From Nephthysia sp036513515 (GTDB lineage: Bacteria; Chloroflexota; Dormibacteria; Dormibacterales; Dormibacteraceae): DNA of 57,697 nucleotides. The translations under genes and the position numbers were made by a program. The stretch covers positions 1-57,697 of the forward strand of contig DATBYW010000086.1 in the NCBI GenBank assembly GCA_036513515.1, read 5' to 3'. The number at the start of each line of letters is the position of its first letter. Position 1 is the first letter of the stretch. Of this stretch, positions 6,433 through 13,436 are shown one piece after another. The notes under the pieces are model-generated. The model saw nothing but the letters and a program-made list of their open reading frames with translations, ran no database searches and was not told the DNA's origin.

Positions 6433-6887
6433 AGGGCCCCCAGCCGCTCGCGCATTCGCTGCCAGTGGGTGCCCGGCCAGTAGACGCGCCCGCAGCGGGG
6501 ACACTCGGAGAAGCGGGTCTGCGTGGCCCGCACGTGAGGAGGAAGCCGCTCGCTCACCTCCGCCTTGGGCCTCGGCTCGAGCTCCACATTGCACTCGAGG
6601 CAGCGGCTCAGCGCGCGGTCCCCGGGCAGCTCCAGCTCTTCGACCACCTGTCGCAGCTGCTCGTCAAACCGGTCGCTGCGCAGAAGCAGGGCCCGCAGCG
6701 ACCCCCGCGACACCACCCGGCGCTGCATCAGGTCCGCGTCGCGGGTCAGCAGTACGCGCCCCTCGGCCAGGGCTCGTCCGATCAGCAGGCTGTCGTCGAC
6801 GTGCGGTGCGTAGGCGGCGTCATAGCCGTAGGCCCGCAGCCAGCGCGCCAGGCGTCCGACGTTGGAATCGGCGAGGAACCGGATCAT
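6429..6887 (-). CDS. Mut7-C RNase-domain (DUF82) protein with zinc ribbon
   Basis: The 152-residue protein starts MIRFLADSNVGRLARWLRAYGYDA, continues with DDSLLIGRALAEGRVLLTRDADL, and ends in a zinc ribbon (CLECNVELEP about residue 95, then ECPRCGRVYWPGTHW). This is the Mut7-C/DUF82 arrangement: a PIN-like nuclease fold with acidic residues (D7, the DD pair, TRDADL) joined to a Cys4 ribbon. An RNase role is predicted for the family but largely untested. It is first in a minus-strand operon with yjbQ and larB, with 4-bp overlaps at both junctions. The plus-strand cupin gene diverges 24 nt away. Confidence 0.88.
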   Translation of the reverse strand: MIRFLADSNVGRLARWLRAYGYDAAYAPHVDDSLLIGRALAEGRVLLTRDADLMQRRVVSRGSLRALLLRSDRFDEQLRQVVEELELPGDRALSRCLECNVELEPRPKAEVSERLPPHVRATQTRFSECPRCGRVYWPGTHWQRMRERLGAL

Positions 6888-6911
6888 CCACCCCGATTGT
6901 AGGATCGGGTC

Positions 6912-7196
6912 ATGGCTGAATCGACCGATCTCATGGCCAGGCTGCGCCAGGAGGCGGAAGGCTGCTACTCCTGGTCAAACGGCCCCGGAGACCGCTACGC
7001 GCCACACAGCCACTCCTACGAGAAGGTGCTGTACTGCGTGTCGGGGTCGATCACCTTCACGCTTCCGGACCAGGTGATCAGGCTGGGTCCCGGCGATCGC
7101 ATGGTGCTGGCGCCGGGAACGGTCCACGGGGCGGTGGTGGGGGCGGATGGATGCACTTGCATCGAGGGCCGCGGCGGTAACATGGCAGCGCGATGA
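6912..7196 (+). CDS. Small cupin-domain protein
   Basis: This single-domain cupin has 94 residues. Motif 1 is YAPHSHSYEKVLYCVSGSITFTL (two His and Glu/Lys in the metal-binding positions) and motif 2 is LGPGDRMVLAPGTVHGAVVG, with the final metal His. The fold is certain but small cupins range from isomerases to ligand sensors, so no reaction can be assigned. The stop overlaps the next start (ATGA), which suggests a two-gene unit with the zinc-ribbon protein. Confidence 0.85.
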   Translation: MAESTDLMARLRQEAEGCYSWSNGPGDRYAPHSHSYEKVLYCVSGSITFTLPDQVIRLGPGDRMVLAPGTVHGAVVGADGCTCIEGRGGNMAAR

Positions 7197-7573
7197 GGTT
7201 TATCGACTTCATCCGGGACCGGGCCCGCTACTACAACTGCCCGGTGTGCGGGCGAAGCCTTCGCGACTGCGAACTCCGGATGCTGCGTCACGTCGACGAC
7301 CGCTACACCGTGCAGGTGACCTGCGCGGCCTGCCAGGTCCAGTTCATCGTGATCCTGGCGGTCCAGGGCGAAGGCCTGGAGCCGCTCACCCAGGACGAGC
7401 TGGCGCTCGACGTGGAGCTGGCCGAGGAGGGGGACGTGCTGGAGGTGGGCGCCGGCGAGCCGGAGCGCGAGCCCATCCAGTCGGACGAGATCCTCGACGT
7501 CCACCTGCTGCTGAAGGAGTTCGACGGCCGCCTCACGGATCTCTTCAAGCAGCCCTCCGGCGATCGTCACTAG
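7193..7573 (+). CDS. Cys4 zinc-ribbon protein of unknown function
   Basis: The 126-residue protein has CPVCGRSLRDCEL (about residues 16-28) and TCAACQVQFIVILAVQG (about 44-60), giving two CxxC knuckles of a zinc ribbon. The second half is acidic and ends in DEILDVHLLLKEFDGRLTDLFKQ, probably helical. I do not recognise the family. It is translationally coupled to the cupin gene. The short core between the knuckles and the acidic tail suggest a protein-interaction or regulatory role, but this is inference. Confidence 0.7.
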   Translation: MRFIDFIRDRARYYNCPVCGRSLRDCELRMLRHVDDRYTVQVTCAACQVQFIVILAVQGEGLEPLTQDELALDVELAEEGDVLEVGAGEPEREPIQSDEILDVHLLLKEFDGRLTDLFKQPSGDRH

Positions 7574-7691
7574 TGTCCTGCTCCAGACGCTAGGGGGCGC
7601 TTGCGGAGGGCGGGAGTGATGCCGCCTCCCGCGCCTGGGCCTCGCCGTCGACCGTCAGGCCGTGCTCCGATGGCGGCGCTCGGGTGAGCAG

Positions 7692-8804
7692 TTGAGCTCG
7701 CGCCGTTCCGGCCCACCACGCGTCTATCTGGACGATGCCGGAGGAGCCCCGCTGCTGGAGGAGGCGCGGGAGGCGCGGGCCGGCGCGCCACAGGGAAACC
7801 CCTCCAGCCCCCACGCGGAGGGGCGCGCCGCTCGCGCGACCCTGGACCGGGCCCGCGACCTCGCCGGCCGGGCGCTCGGGGTGGAGCCGGGCGAGCTTGT
7901 CTTCTGCTCCTCGGGCACGGAGGCGGTCAACCTGGCTCTGCTGGGGGCGGCCCGGAGGCTGCCGCCGGGCCGGTCGCTGTTGACCTGGGCGGCAGAGCAT
8001 CAGGCGGTGCTGGGCGCCGCCCGCCAGCTTCAGCTCGAGGGCCGGCCGGTGCACGTCCTGCCCGTCGACGGAGCCGGCTTCGCAGACGTCTCGCGCCTGC
8101 CCGAGGACGCCGGGCTGGTCTCGATCGGGCTGGCCAACAACGAGGTCGGCACGCTGCAGCCGGTCGAGGAGGCGGTGCGCCAGGCCCGCGAGGTCGGAGC
8201 AACCGTTCACCTCGACTGCTGCCAGGGGCCACGGTGGCTGCGGCCACCGCTCCAGCTGGCCGATCTTGCGTCTTTTTCGGGCCACAAGCTCGGCGCTGGC
8301 GGCGGGGGCCTGCTCTTCGCCAGGCGCGAGGTGCGGCTGCAGCCGCTGCAGTACGGCGGACCGCAGGAGTGGGGCCGGCGTGCGGGCCGCGAGGACGTCG
8401 CCAACGCGGCAGCCCTGGCGGCGGCGCTGGCCGTGACCGACCGCGAGCGGGACTTCCGGGCGGCCGCCGCGGCGCCCCTGGCGGCGAGCCTGAGGGAGGC
8501 GCTGGTCGAAGCGGGCGGCAGGCTCACCGGGGGCGAGCCGCGGCTCCCCAACTTCGCTTCCGCGACCTTTCGCGAGCGGCGAGGGGAGGACCTGCTCCTG
8601 GCGCTGGACCTGGCCGGCGTGGCCGCCTCCAGCGGCTCCGCCTGCGCCTCCGGCTCCCTCGATCCCTCACACGTCCTGCTCGCGATGGGCTTCTCGCTCG
8701 AGGAAGCTTTGGGCAGCCTCCGCCTGACGGCGGGGTACGGTACCAGCGGCGCCGACGTCGAACGGATGTTCCACGTTTTACAGCGTCTGCCTGCCCATGC
8801 CTGA
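7692..8804 (+). CDS. Cysteine desulfurase (NifS/IscS-like, class V aminotransferase)
   Basis: PLP enzyme of about 370 residues. Visible are SSGTEAVNLALLGAA (cofactor phosphate), GLANNEVGTLQP, the PLP lysine in SFSGHKLGAGGGGLL, and the catalytic Cys loop ASSGSACASGSLDPSHVLLAMG. The enzyme moves sulfur from cysteine onto its own Cys for Fe-S, thio-modification or molybdenum-cofactor sulfuration. The start is uncertain: TTG 7692 is used here, with GTG 7662 as an alternative. Its end overlaps the XdhC-like gene, and this pairing points to sulfuration of molybdenum hydroxylases. A parS-like hybrid site (8767-8782) lies in its last codons, encoding MFHVLQ. Confidence 0.9.
   Translation: MSSRRSGPPRVYLDDAGGAPLLEEAREARAGAPQGNPSSPHAEGRAARATLDRARDLAGRALGVEPGELVFCSSGTEAVNLALLGAARRLPPGRSLLTWAAEHQAVLGAARQLQLEGRPVHVLPVDGAGFADVSRLPEDAGLVSIGLANNEVGTLQPVEEAVRQAREVGATVHLDCCQGPRWLRPPLQLADLASFSGHKLGAGGGGLLFARREVRLQPLQYGGPQEWGRRAGREDVANAAALAAALAVTDRERDFRAAAAAPLAASLREALVEAGGRLTGGEPRLPNFASATFRERRGEDLLLALDLAGVAASSGSACASGSLDPSHVLLAMGFSLEEALGSLRLTAGYGTSGADVERMFHVLQRLPAHA
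8767..8782. repeat. Hybrid parS-like element, copy 1
   Basis: TGTTCCACGTTTTACA. The left half TGTTCCAC equals the half-site of the two palindromic parS sites in this window, while the right half GTTTTACA departs from the palindrome. The same 16-mer recurs at 37231, 39409 and 42543. This copy is inside the 3' end of the cysteine desulfurase gene. Confidence 0.75.
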
Positions 8805-9522
8805 GGTGGAGCTGGAGCTGGCGCGGCGCCTGGAGCAGGGCGACGAGGTCGTGCTCGCGACCGTGATCCGGCTGGACGGCGAGCCGCCCTCGAGGGCGGG
8901 AGCCAAAGCGCTCTTCGACGCCGGCCGGCAGCTGGCCGGGACGCTCGGCTGCTCCGAGTTCGATTCCCAGGCGCGGGCGGACGCGCCGGGCCTGCTCTCG
9001 GGGGAGAAGCCCGGCGTGCGGACCTATCGCCACGACCTGGGCTCGATCGAGGTCTACCTGGAGCCCTACCTACGCCGGCCACTCCTGGTCGTCCTGGGCG
9101 ACACGCCGGTGGCCGCGGCGCTCCGGACCTGGGCGCCGGAGGTCGGCTTCGACGTCACCACCAGCCCGCCGGAGGGGTCCTCTGCCGCCGAGCTCTACGT
9201 CGTCCACACGGACCACGACGCCCCTGACCTGGTGCCGGCGCTGGAGGGGCTCTTCGCGCGCCGTCCCCTCTACGTCGGCCTCGTGGGCAGCCGCCGGCAC
9301 ACCGGGCACCACCTGGAGGCCCTGCGCGAGCGCGGCCTGCCGGAGGCGGAGATCGCGCAGATCCAGTCGCCTGTGGGTCTCGACCTGGGGGCCCAGACGC
9401 CTCCGGAGATCGCACTCAGCATCCTGGCCGGGCTGGTGACGCTCCGCCGGGGCGGTGCCGGCGGCTGGAAGGACGCCCCGCCCGGCCCCGGCCCCGGCGC
9501 AGGCGCCGGCACTCAGGCCTAG
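8797..9522 (+). CDS. XdhC/CoxI-family molybdenum-enzyme maturation protein
   Basis: The 241-residue protein has the XdhC N-terminal segment VVLATVIRLDGEPPSRAGAKALFDAG and the Rossmann-like C-terminal domain LYVGLVGSRRHTGHHLEALRERGLPEAEIAQIQSPVGLDLGAQTPPEIALSILAGLV. XdhC proteins bind molybdenum cofactor, protect its sulfurated form and hand it to xanthine dehydrogenase-type enzymes. It is coupled to the cysteine desulfurase (8-bp overlap), which would supply the sulfur. No molybdenum hydroxylase subunit is in the window. The last 4 nt overlap the convergent lysA. The Gly/Pro/Ala tail looks like low-complexity extension. Confidence 0.85.
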   Translation: MPEVELELARRLEQGDEVVLATVIRLDGEPPSRAGAKALFDAGRQLAGTLGCSEFDSQARADAPGLLSGEKPGVRTYRHDLGSIEVYLEPYLRRPLLVVLGDTPVAAALRTWAPEVGFDVTTSPPEGSSAAELYVVHTDHDAPDLVPALEGLFARRPLYVGLVGSRRHTGHHLEALRERGLPEAEIAQIQSPVGLDLGAQTPPEIALSILAGLVTLRRGGAGGWKDAPPGPGPGAGAGTQA

Positions 9523-10802
9523 AGGATCTCCGCAGCCAGCAGGTCGTCGAAGGTCTCCCGCCGCCTGATCAGCCGGGCCTCGCCTTCGCTCACCATCACC
9601 ACCGCCGGGCGCGGCATCCCGTTGTAGTTGCTCGCCATCGAGAGGCAGTAGGCGCCCGCCGCGGGGATGCAGAGCACGTCTCCGGTCTGGACCGGAGGCA
9701 AGGGTACGTCGGTGGCCAGGATATCGGTCGACTCGCAGTACTTCCCCGCGATGGTGACCGGCGGCGCGGCGACACCCTCGGGGTCGCGGGCCAGGAAGGC
9801 CTCGTAGCGCGCGCCGTAGAGCTTGGGCCGGATGTTGTCGCCCATGCCCCCGTCCACGGCGACGTAGCGGCGGACACCGGGGATGTCCTTGATGGCTCCG
9901 ACGGTGTACAGCGCCACGCCGGCCGGCCCGGCCACCGCCCGGCCGGGCTCCAGCACCAGCAGCGGAGTTCGCAGGCCCCGGCGCGCGGTGCCCTGGTCGA
10001 GAGCCGTGAGCAGCGTGGTCACGAACTCGGCCGGGGACGGCGGCCGGTCCTCCCGCGTGTAGGCGATGCCGAGCCCCCCTCCGGCTCCCAGCCGCTCCGG
10101 CTCGAAGCCCAGCTCCCGGCGCAGCGCGGCGAGAAAGTCCAGCACGATCTCCATCGCCGCCAGGTGCCCGCGCAGGTCGAAGACCTGGGAACCGATGTGG
10201 GAGTGGAGGCCGACAAGCTCGATCCGGTCGTGGGCCAGCGCCTGCTCGACTGCCGCCCGGGCCGCCCCGGACTCTATGGAGAACCCGAACTTGGAGTCCA
10301 GCTGGCCGGTGGCGATGAAATCATGGGTCTCCGGCCGGATCCCCGGGGAGAGGCGCAGCTCGCACCTGAGCCGGGACCCTGGGGGGACCACGGAGCTCAG
10401 CAGGTCGAACTCCTGGAAGCCGTCGATGACGAGCGTGGCGCCGGCCTCGTAGGCCGCCGCCACGTCCTCCCGGCTCTTGTTGTTGCCGAGGAAGTGGATC
10501 CGGTCGGTGGGGTAACCGGCGGCCAGGGCGAGGTACAGCTCGCCCTCGGAGACCACGTCCAGGCCCAGGCCTTCGGACGCGACCACCCGGAGGAAGCCAG
10601 GGCTGCCGAAGGCCTTGGCCGAGTACAGCACCTCGCCACGCTCACCGAGCGCCTGAACGAACTCGCGGCAGCGGCAGCGCACGGTCTCCTCGTCGTAGAC
10701 GTAGAGCGGAGTGCCGTAGGTCCGCGCCAGCTCCACCAGGTCGCAGCCGCCGACCTCCATGCGGCCAGCGTCGTTCACCCGGTACGTGACCGGGAGCAGC
10801 AT
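9519..10802 (-). CDS. lysA: Diaminopimelate decarboxylase
   Basis: LysA makes L-lysine from meso-diaminopimelate. The 427-residue, fold-III PLP enzyme shows YSAKAF (PLP lysine), HFLGNNKSREDV, GLHSHIGSQVFDL, EPGRAVAGPAG, the catalytic-Cys segment GKYCESTDILATD and NYNGMPRPAVVMV. The start is ATG 10800-10802 (MLLPVTYRV); an upstream in-frame stretch is Ala-rich and overlaps the next gene's leader. In context with murE, which lacks the DAP-type motif, lysine might also feed peptidoglycan, but that is inference. Confidence 0.95.
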   Translation of the reverse strand: MLLPVTYRVNDAGRMEVGGCDLVELARTYGTPLYVYDEETVRCRCREFVQALGERGEVLYSAKAFGSPGFLRVVASEGLGLDVVSEGELYLALAAGYPTDRIHFLGNNKSREDVAAAYEAGATLVIDGFQEFDLLSSVVPPGSRLRCELRLSPGIRPETHDFIATGQLDSKFGFSIESGAARAAVEQALAHDRIELVGLHSHIGSQVFDLRGHLAAMEIVLDFLAALRRELGFEPERLGAGGGLGIAYTREDRPPSPAEFVTTLLTALDQGTARRGLRTPLLVLEPGRAVAGPAGVALYTVGAIKDIPGVRRYVAVDGGMGDNIRPKLYGARYEAFLARDPEGVAAPPVTIAGKYCESTDILATDVPLPPVQTGDVLCIPAAGAYCLSMASNYNGMPRPAVVMVSEGEARLIRRRETFDDLLAAEIL

Positions 10803-10824
10803 CAGCGAGCGAGCAGCCGGGGCG

Positions 10825-11058
10825 CTAGTTCGGAGAGCCGCAGCCGCAGGCGCCGCCGCAGCAGCCGCCACCGGACGAGGCCATGGGCAGAGGCGAGAGC
10901 TCGCTTTCGCCGCCGAGCGACGCGAAGCTGGAGACCAGTACGCGCGTCCGCGACGACTCGCACTCCGGACAAACCTGCGCTCGGTCCCGCTGGGCGAAGG
11001 AGGTGAGGACCTCGAACTTCCGCTCGCAGGCGTCGCAGCGATACTCGTAGATCGGCAT
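10825..11058 (-). CDS. FmdB-family zinc-ribbon protein
   Basis: The 77-residue protein starts MPIYEYRCDACERKFEV and has CPECES about 15 residues later, the FmdB/CxxC_CxxC_SSSS putative regulatory zinc ribbon. A Ser/Gly/Cys-rich tail (GGGCCGGACGCGS) follows, common in this family. The role is unknown; the family is often found near amidase or formamidase genes and generally proposed to be regulatory. It lies 22 nt upstream of lysA and is divergent from rsmG, with 21 nt between the two starts. Confidence 0.88.
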   Translation of the reverse strand: MPIYEYRCDACERKFEVLTSFAQRDRAQVCPECESSRTRVLVSSFASLGGESELSPLPMASSGGGCCGGACGCGSPN

Positions 11059-11079
11059 TGAAAAGCATTCTAGTGGTGG

Positions 11080-11802
11080 ATGAGCCTTCCGATGGACCGG
11101 CCGCGACAAGAGCAGGAAGCTGAGGCGGCGGCGGCCGCCGGCGTTGGAGAACTTGACGGCCTGGTGGCAGGGCAGCCGCGGTTCGCGGAGTACGCCCGCC
11201 TCCTGGAGTCCTGGAGCGGCCTGCTGAGCGGGCCGGCGCTGCCGCTGATCGAGGATAGCCTGACCCTCCTGAGCCACCTGGAAGACGCCCGCACTGTCGT
11301 CGACGTCGGCTCCGGGGGCGGCATGCCCGGCCTGCCGCTGAAGCTGGCGCGGCCGGACCTGCAGGTCACCCTGCTCGAGTCGGACCGCCGGAAGGCGGCC
11401 TTCTTGGTCCACGCCGCCGCCCGGCTGGATCTGGAGCTGGAGGTCGTGGCCGAGCGGGCCGAGACCGCCGGGCGCGGCCCCCTCCGTGATTCCTTCGACC
11501 TCGCCGTCTCGCGGGCGCTGGCCGGGCCGGTCTCGGTGCTGCTCGAGCTCTGCCTGCCCCTGGTGCGGCCGGGCGGCCGCCTGCTCGCCATGCGGACCGC
11601 CGGGGACGCGGGCCAGTCCCGGGAGCTCGAAACGGCCGCGGCCGCCGCCGAGGCCCTGGGTGGAGGCCGGCCGCTGGTCCGGACAGCGCCCAGCGCCGCC
11701 CGCGAGCGCGGCGCCGTCCTGATCGTCCCCAAGCTTTCGCCCACGCCGAGTGCCTTTCCCCGAAGGCCAGGCGTACCGAACAGACGTCCGCTGGGCGAGT
11801 AA
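11080..11802 (+). CDS. rsmG: 16S rRNA (guanine527-N7)-methyltransferase RsmG
   Basis: RsmG (GidB) uses S-adenosylmethionine to methylate N7 of G527 in 16S rRNA. Motifs seen are ARLLESWSGLLSGPALPLIEDSL near the N-terminus, VVDVGSGGGMPGLPLKLARPDLQVTLLESDRRKAAFL (SAM-binding core), and DLAVSRALAGPVSVLLELCLPLVRPGGRLLAMR. The 240-residue length is normal. In many bacteria rsmG sits beside parA/parB at the origin; here it has moved about 23 kb away and leads into the thiamine genes. Start ATG 11080. Confidence 0.93.
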   Translation: MSLPMDRPRQEQEAEAAAAAGVGELDGLVAGQPRFAEYARLLESWSGLLSGPALPLIEDSLTLLSHLEDARTVVDVGSGGGMPGLPLKLARPDLQVTLLESDRRKAAFLVHAAARLDLELEVVAERAETAGRGPLRDSFDLAVSRALAGPVSVLLELCLPLVRPGGRLLAMRTAGDAGQSRELETAAAAAEALGGGRPLVRTAPSAARERGAVLIVPKLSPTPSAFPRRPGVPNRRPLGE

Positions 11803-11812
11803 CCTCTAAGTC

Positions 11813-12607
11813 GTGGCTACGACAATGACCGCTGATCGGCTGGTGATCGGGGGCGTGGAGCTGCGTTCGAGGCTGTTCTTAGGCACCGGGAAGTACCGCA
11901 GCGACGAGGAGATGCTCGGGGCGCTCGAGGCCTCGGGCTGTGAGCTGGTCACGGTGGCACTCCGCCGGCTCGACCTCGACCAGCCCGACAAGAAGACCAT
12001 CCTGGACGTGATCGACTGGCAGCGATATCGCATCCTGCCCAACACCGCCGGCTGCCAGACCGCCGAGGAGGCGATCCGGATCGCCCGACTGGCCCGCTCC
12101 ATGGGCCTCTCCGACTGGGTGAAGCTGGAGGTGATCCCGGACCCGCGCTACCTGCTGCCCGATCCGATCGAAACGCTGAAGGCGGCCGAGTCGCTGGTAG
12201 GTGAGGGGTTCACCGTGCTGCCCTACATCAACGCCGACCCCATCCTGGCCCGGCGTCTGGAGCAGGTTGGCTGTGCCACGGTGATGCCGCTCGGCTCCCC
12301 GATCGGGTCTGGCCAGGGACTGGTCACCCAGCGCCAGATCGAGCTGATCATCGAGCACGCGGGCGTACCGGTGGTGGTCGACGCCGGGATCGGCGCGCCC
12401 AGTGACGCGGCCCTGGCCATGGAGCTGGGCGCCGACGCGGTCCTCGTGAACACGGCGATCGCGCTCGCCAAGGACCCGGCGCTGATGGCGGAGGGGATCC
12501 GGCAGGGGGTCGACGGAGGCCGCAAGGGCTACCTTGCCGGACGCATCCCCCGCCTGCCTTACGCCTCGGCCAGCTCACCGACGTCCGGGGTTTCGCCGCG
12601 CAGCTGA
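11813..12607 (+). CDS. thiG: Thiazole synthase ThiG
   Basis: ThiG joins ThiS-thiocarboxylate, dehydroglycine and 1-deoxy-xylulose 5-phosphate to form the thiamine thiazole. The 264-residue TIM barrel has RLFLGTGKYRS, VTVALRRLDL, ILPNTAGCQTAEEAIRIARLAR, WVKLEVIPDPRYLLPDP, GFTVLPYINADPILARRLEQVGCATVMPLGSPIGSGQG, and VDAGIGAPSDAALAMELGADAVLVNTAIA. The Schiff-base lysine is in WVKLEV. It leads the thiG-thiE-thiS unit. No TPP riboswitch is recognisable in the 10 nt before it, and rsmG runs straight in. Confidence 0.96.
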   Translation: MATTMTADRLVIGGVELRSRLFLGTGKYRSDEEMLGALEASGCELVTVALRRLDLDQPDKKTILDVIDWQRYRILPNTAGCQTAEEAIRIARLARSMGLSDWVKLEVIPDPRYLLPDPIETLKAAESLVGEGFTVLPYINADPILARRLEQVGCATVMPLGSPIGSGQGLVTQRQIELIIEHAGVPVVVDAGIGAPSDAALAMELGADAVLVNTAIALAKDPALMAEGIRQGVDGGRKGYLAGRIPRLPYASASSPTSGVSPRS

Positions 12608-12639
12608 GCGGGACGCCGCGACTCGCCCTGCCGGCGGCG

Positions 12640-13155
12640 ATGGCGATCGTCACCGACGCCGCGGCCGGGATGCGTGCCCTGGAGAGGGGAGCCAGTCTGC
12701 TGCAGCTCCGGGACCCCTCGGCCAGGCTCCGGCGGCTGGAGGAGGAAGCGATCTCGCTGGTGGCCGAGGCCGGCGTGCCGGTGCTCGTCAGCTCGCGCGC
12801 CGACCTGGCGCTGGCGACCGGCGCGGCCGGCGTCCAGCTGCCCGAGAACGACCTGCCCGTGGAAGCCGCCCGCCGCCTTCTGGGGGCGGCCAGGCTGGTG
12901 GGCAGCTCGGTCCACTCCCTCGAGGCGGCCCGGCGGGCGGCGGATGACGGCGCCGACTACCTGGTCTTCGGCCCCGTCTTCGCGACCGCCTCCCATCCGG
13001 GCCGGCCCGCCGTGGGGCTGGAGGCTCTGCGCCAGGTGACCGCCGCCGTGCGGATCCCGGTGCTTGCCATCGGGGGCGTGGACCGGGAGCGCGCCGAGGC
13101 ATGCCTGCAGGCCGGCGCCTCGGGCTTCGCCGCCATCGGATACTTCGCGGAGTGA
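12640..13155 (+). CDS. thiE: Thiamine-phosphate synthase ThiE (short)
   Basis: ThiE couples the pyrimidine pyrophosphate and thiazole phosphate into thiamine phosphate. Visible are MAIVTDAAAG, LLQLRDPS (family QLRDK), VSSRADLALATGAAGVQLPENDLP (family HLGQxD position is QLPEND), GSSVHSLEAARRAADDGADYLVFGPVFATASHPG and IPVLAIGGVDRERAEACLQAGASGFAAIGYF. The frame is open further upstream into thiG without another ATG, GTG or TTG, so the ATG at 12640 gives 171 residues, about 30-40 short of typical. A non-standard start upstream is possible. It is coupled to thiS by GTGA. Confidence 0.88.
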   Translation: MAIVTDAAAGMRALERGASLLQLRDPSARLRRLEEEAISLVAEAGVPVLVSSRADLALATGAAGVQLPENDLPVEAARRLLGAARLVGSSVHSLEAARRAADDGADYLVFGPVFATASHPGRPAVGLEALRQVTAAVRIPVLAIGGVDRERAEACLQAGASGFAAIGYFAE

Positions 13156-13436
13156 TCAGCCTCCGGGTCAACGGCAAGCCGATCGAGCTGGAAAGCCCTA
13201 CTCCGCTTCTCGACTACGTTGCGATGCTGGGGGTCGACCGCCGCGCCATCGCCGTCGAGGTGAACGGCCGGATCCTGGAGCGCGACGGCTACGATGGCTG
13301 CACCCTGCAAGACGGGGATGCGGTCGAGATCGTTCGCATGGTGGGCGGCGGCGCTTCGCTCTTCGCGACGACTCCGCAGAGCCCTCTCCCGCGGGCACAG
13401 CCGGGTACTCCCCCGACTTCCGCGGGGAGAGACTAA
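13152..13436 (+). CDS. thiS: Sulfur carrier protein ThiS with a 27-residue C-terminal extension
   Basis: ThiS is the ubiquitin-like sulfur carrier for the thiazole moiety; its C-terminal GlyGly is adenylated and thiocarboxylated. From GTG 13152 the protein reads SLRVNGKPIELESPTPLLDYV and ends the domain at residue 67 with VEIVRMVGGG. Family members normally stop there. Here another 27 residues follow (ASLFATTPQS... to SAGRD) before the stop at 13434-13436. The tail is Pro/Ser/Thr-rich. It would need proteolytic removal, or the stop has been lost. The start overlaps the thiE stop. The gene converges on murE, overlapping it by 4 nt. Confidence 0.82.
   Translation: MISLRVNGKPIELESPTPLLDYVAMLGVDRRAIAVEVNGRILERDGYDGCTLQDGDAVEIVRMVGGGASLFATTPQSPLPRAQPGTPPTSAGRD

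Noticed and set aside
11059..11812. TPP riboswitch for thiG-thiE-thiS
   Set aside because: No CUGAGA/ACCUGA-type conserved blocks and no non-coding space ahead of thiG.
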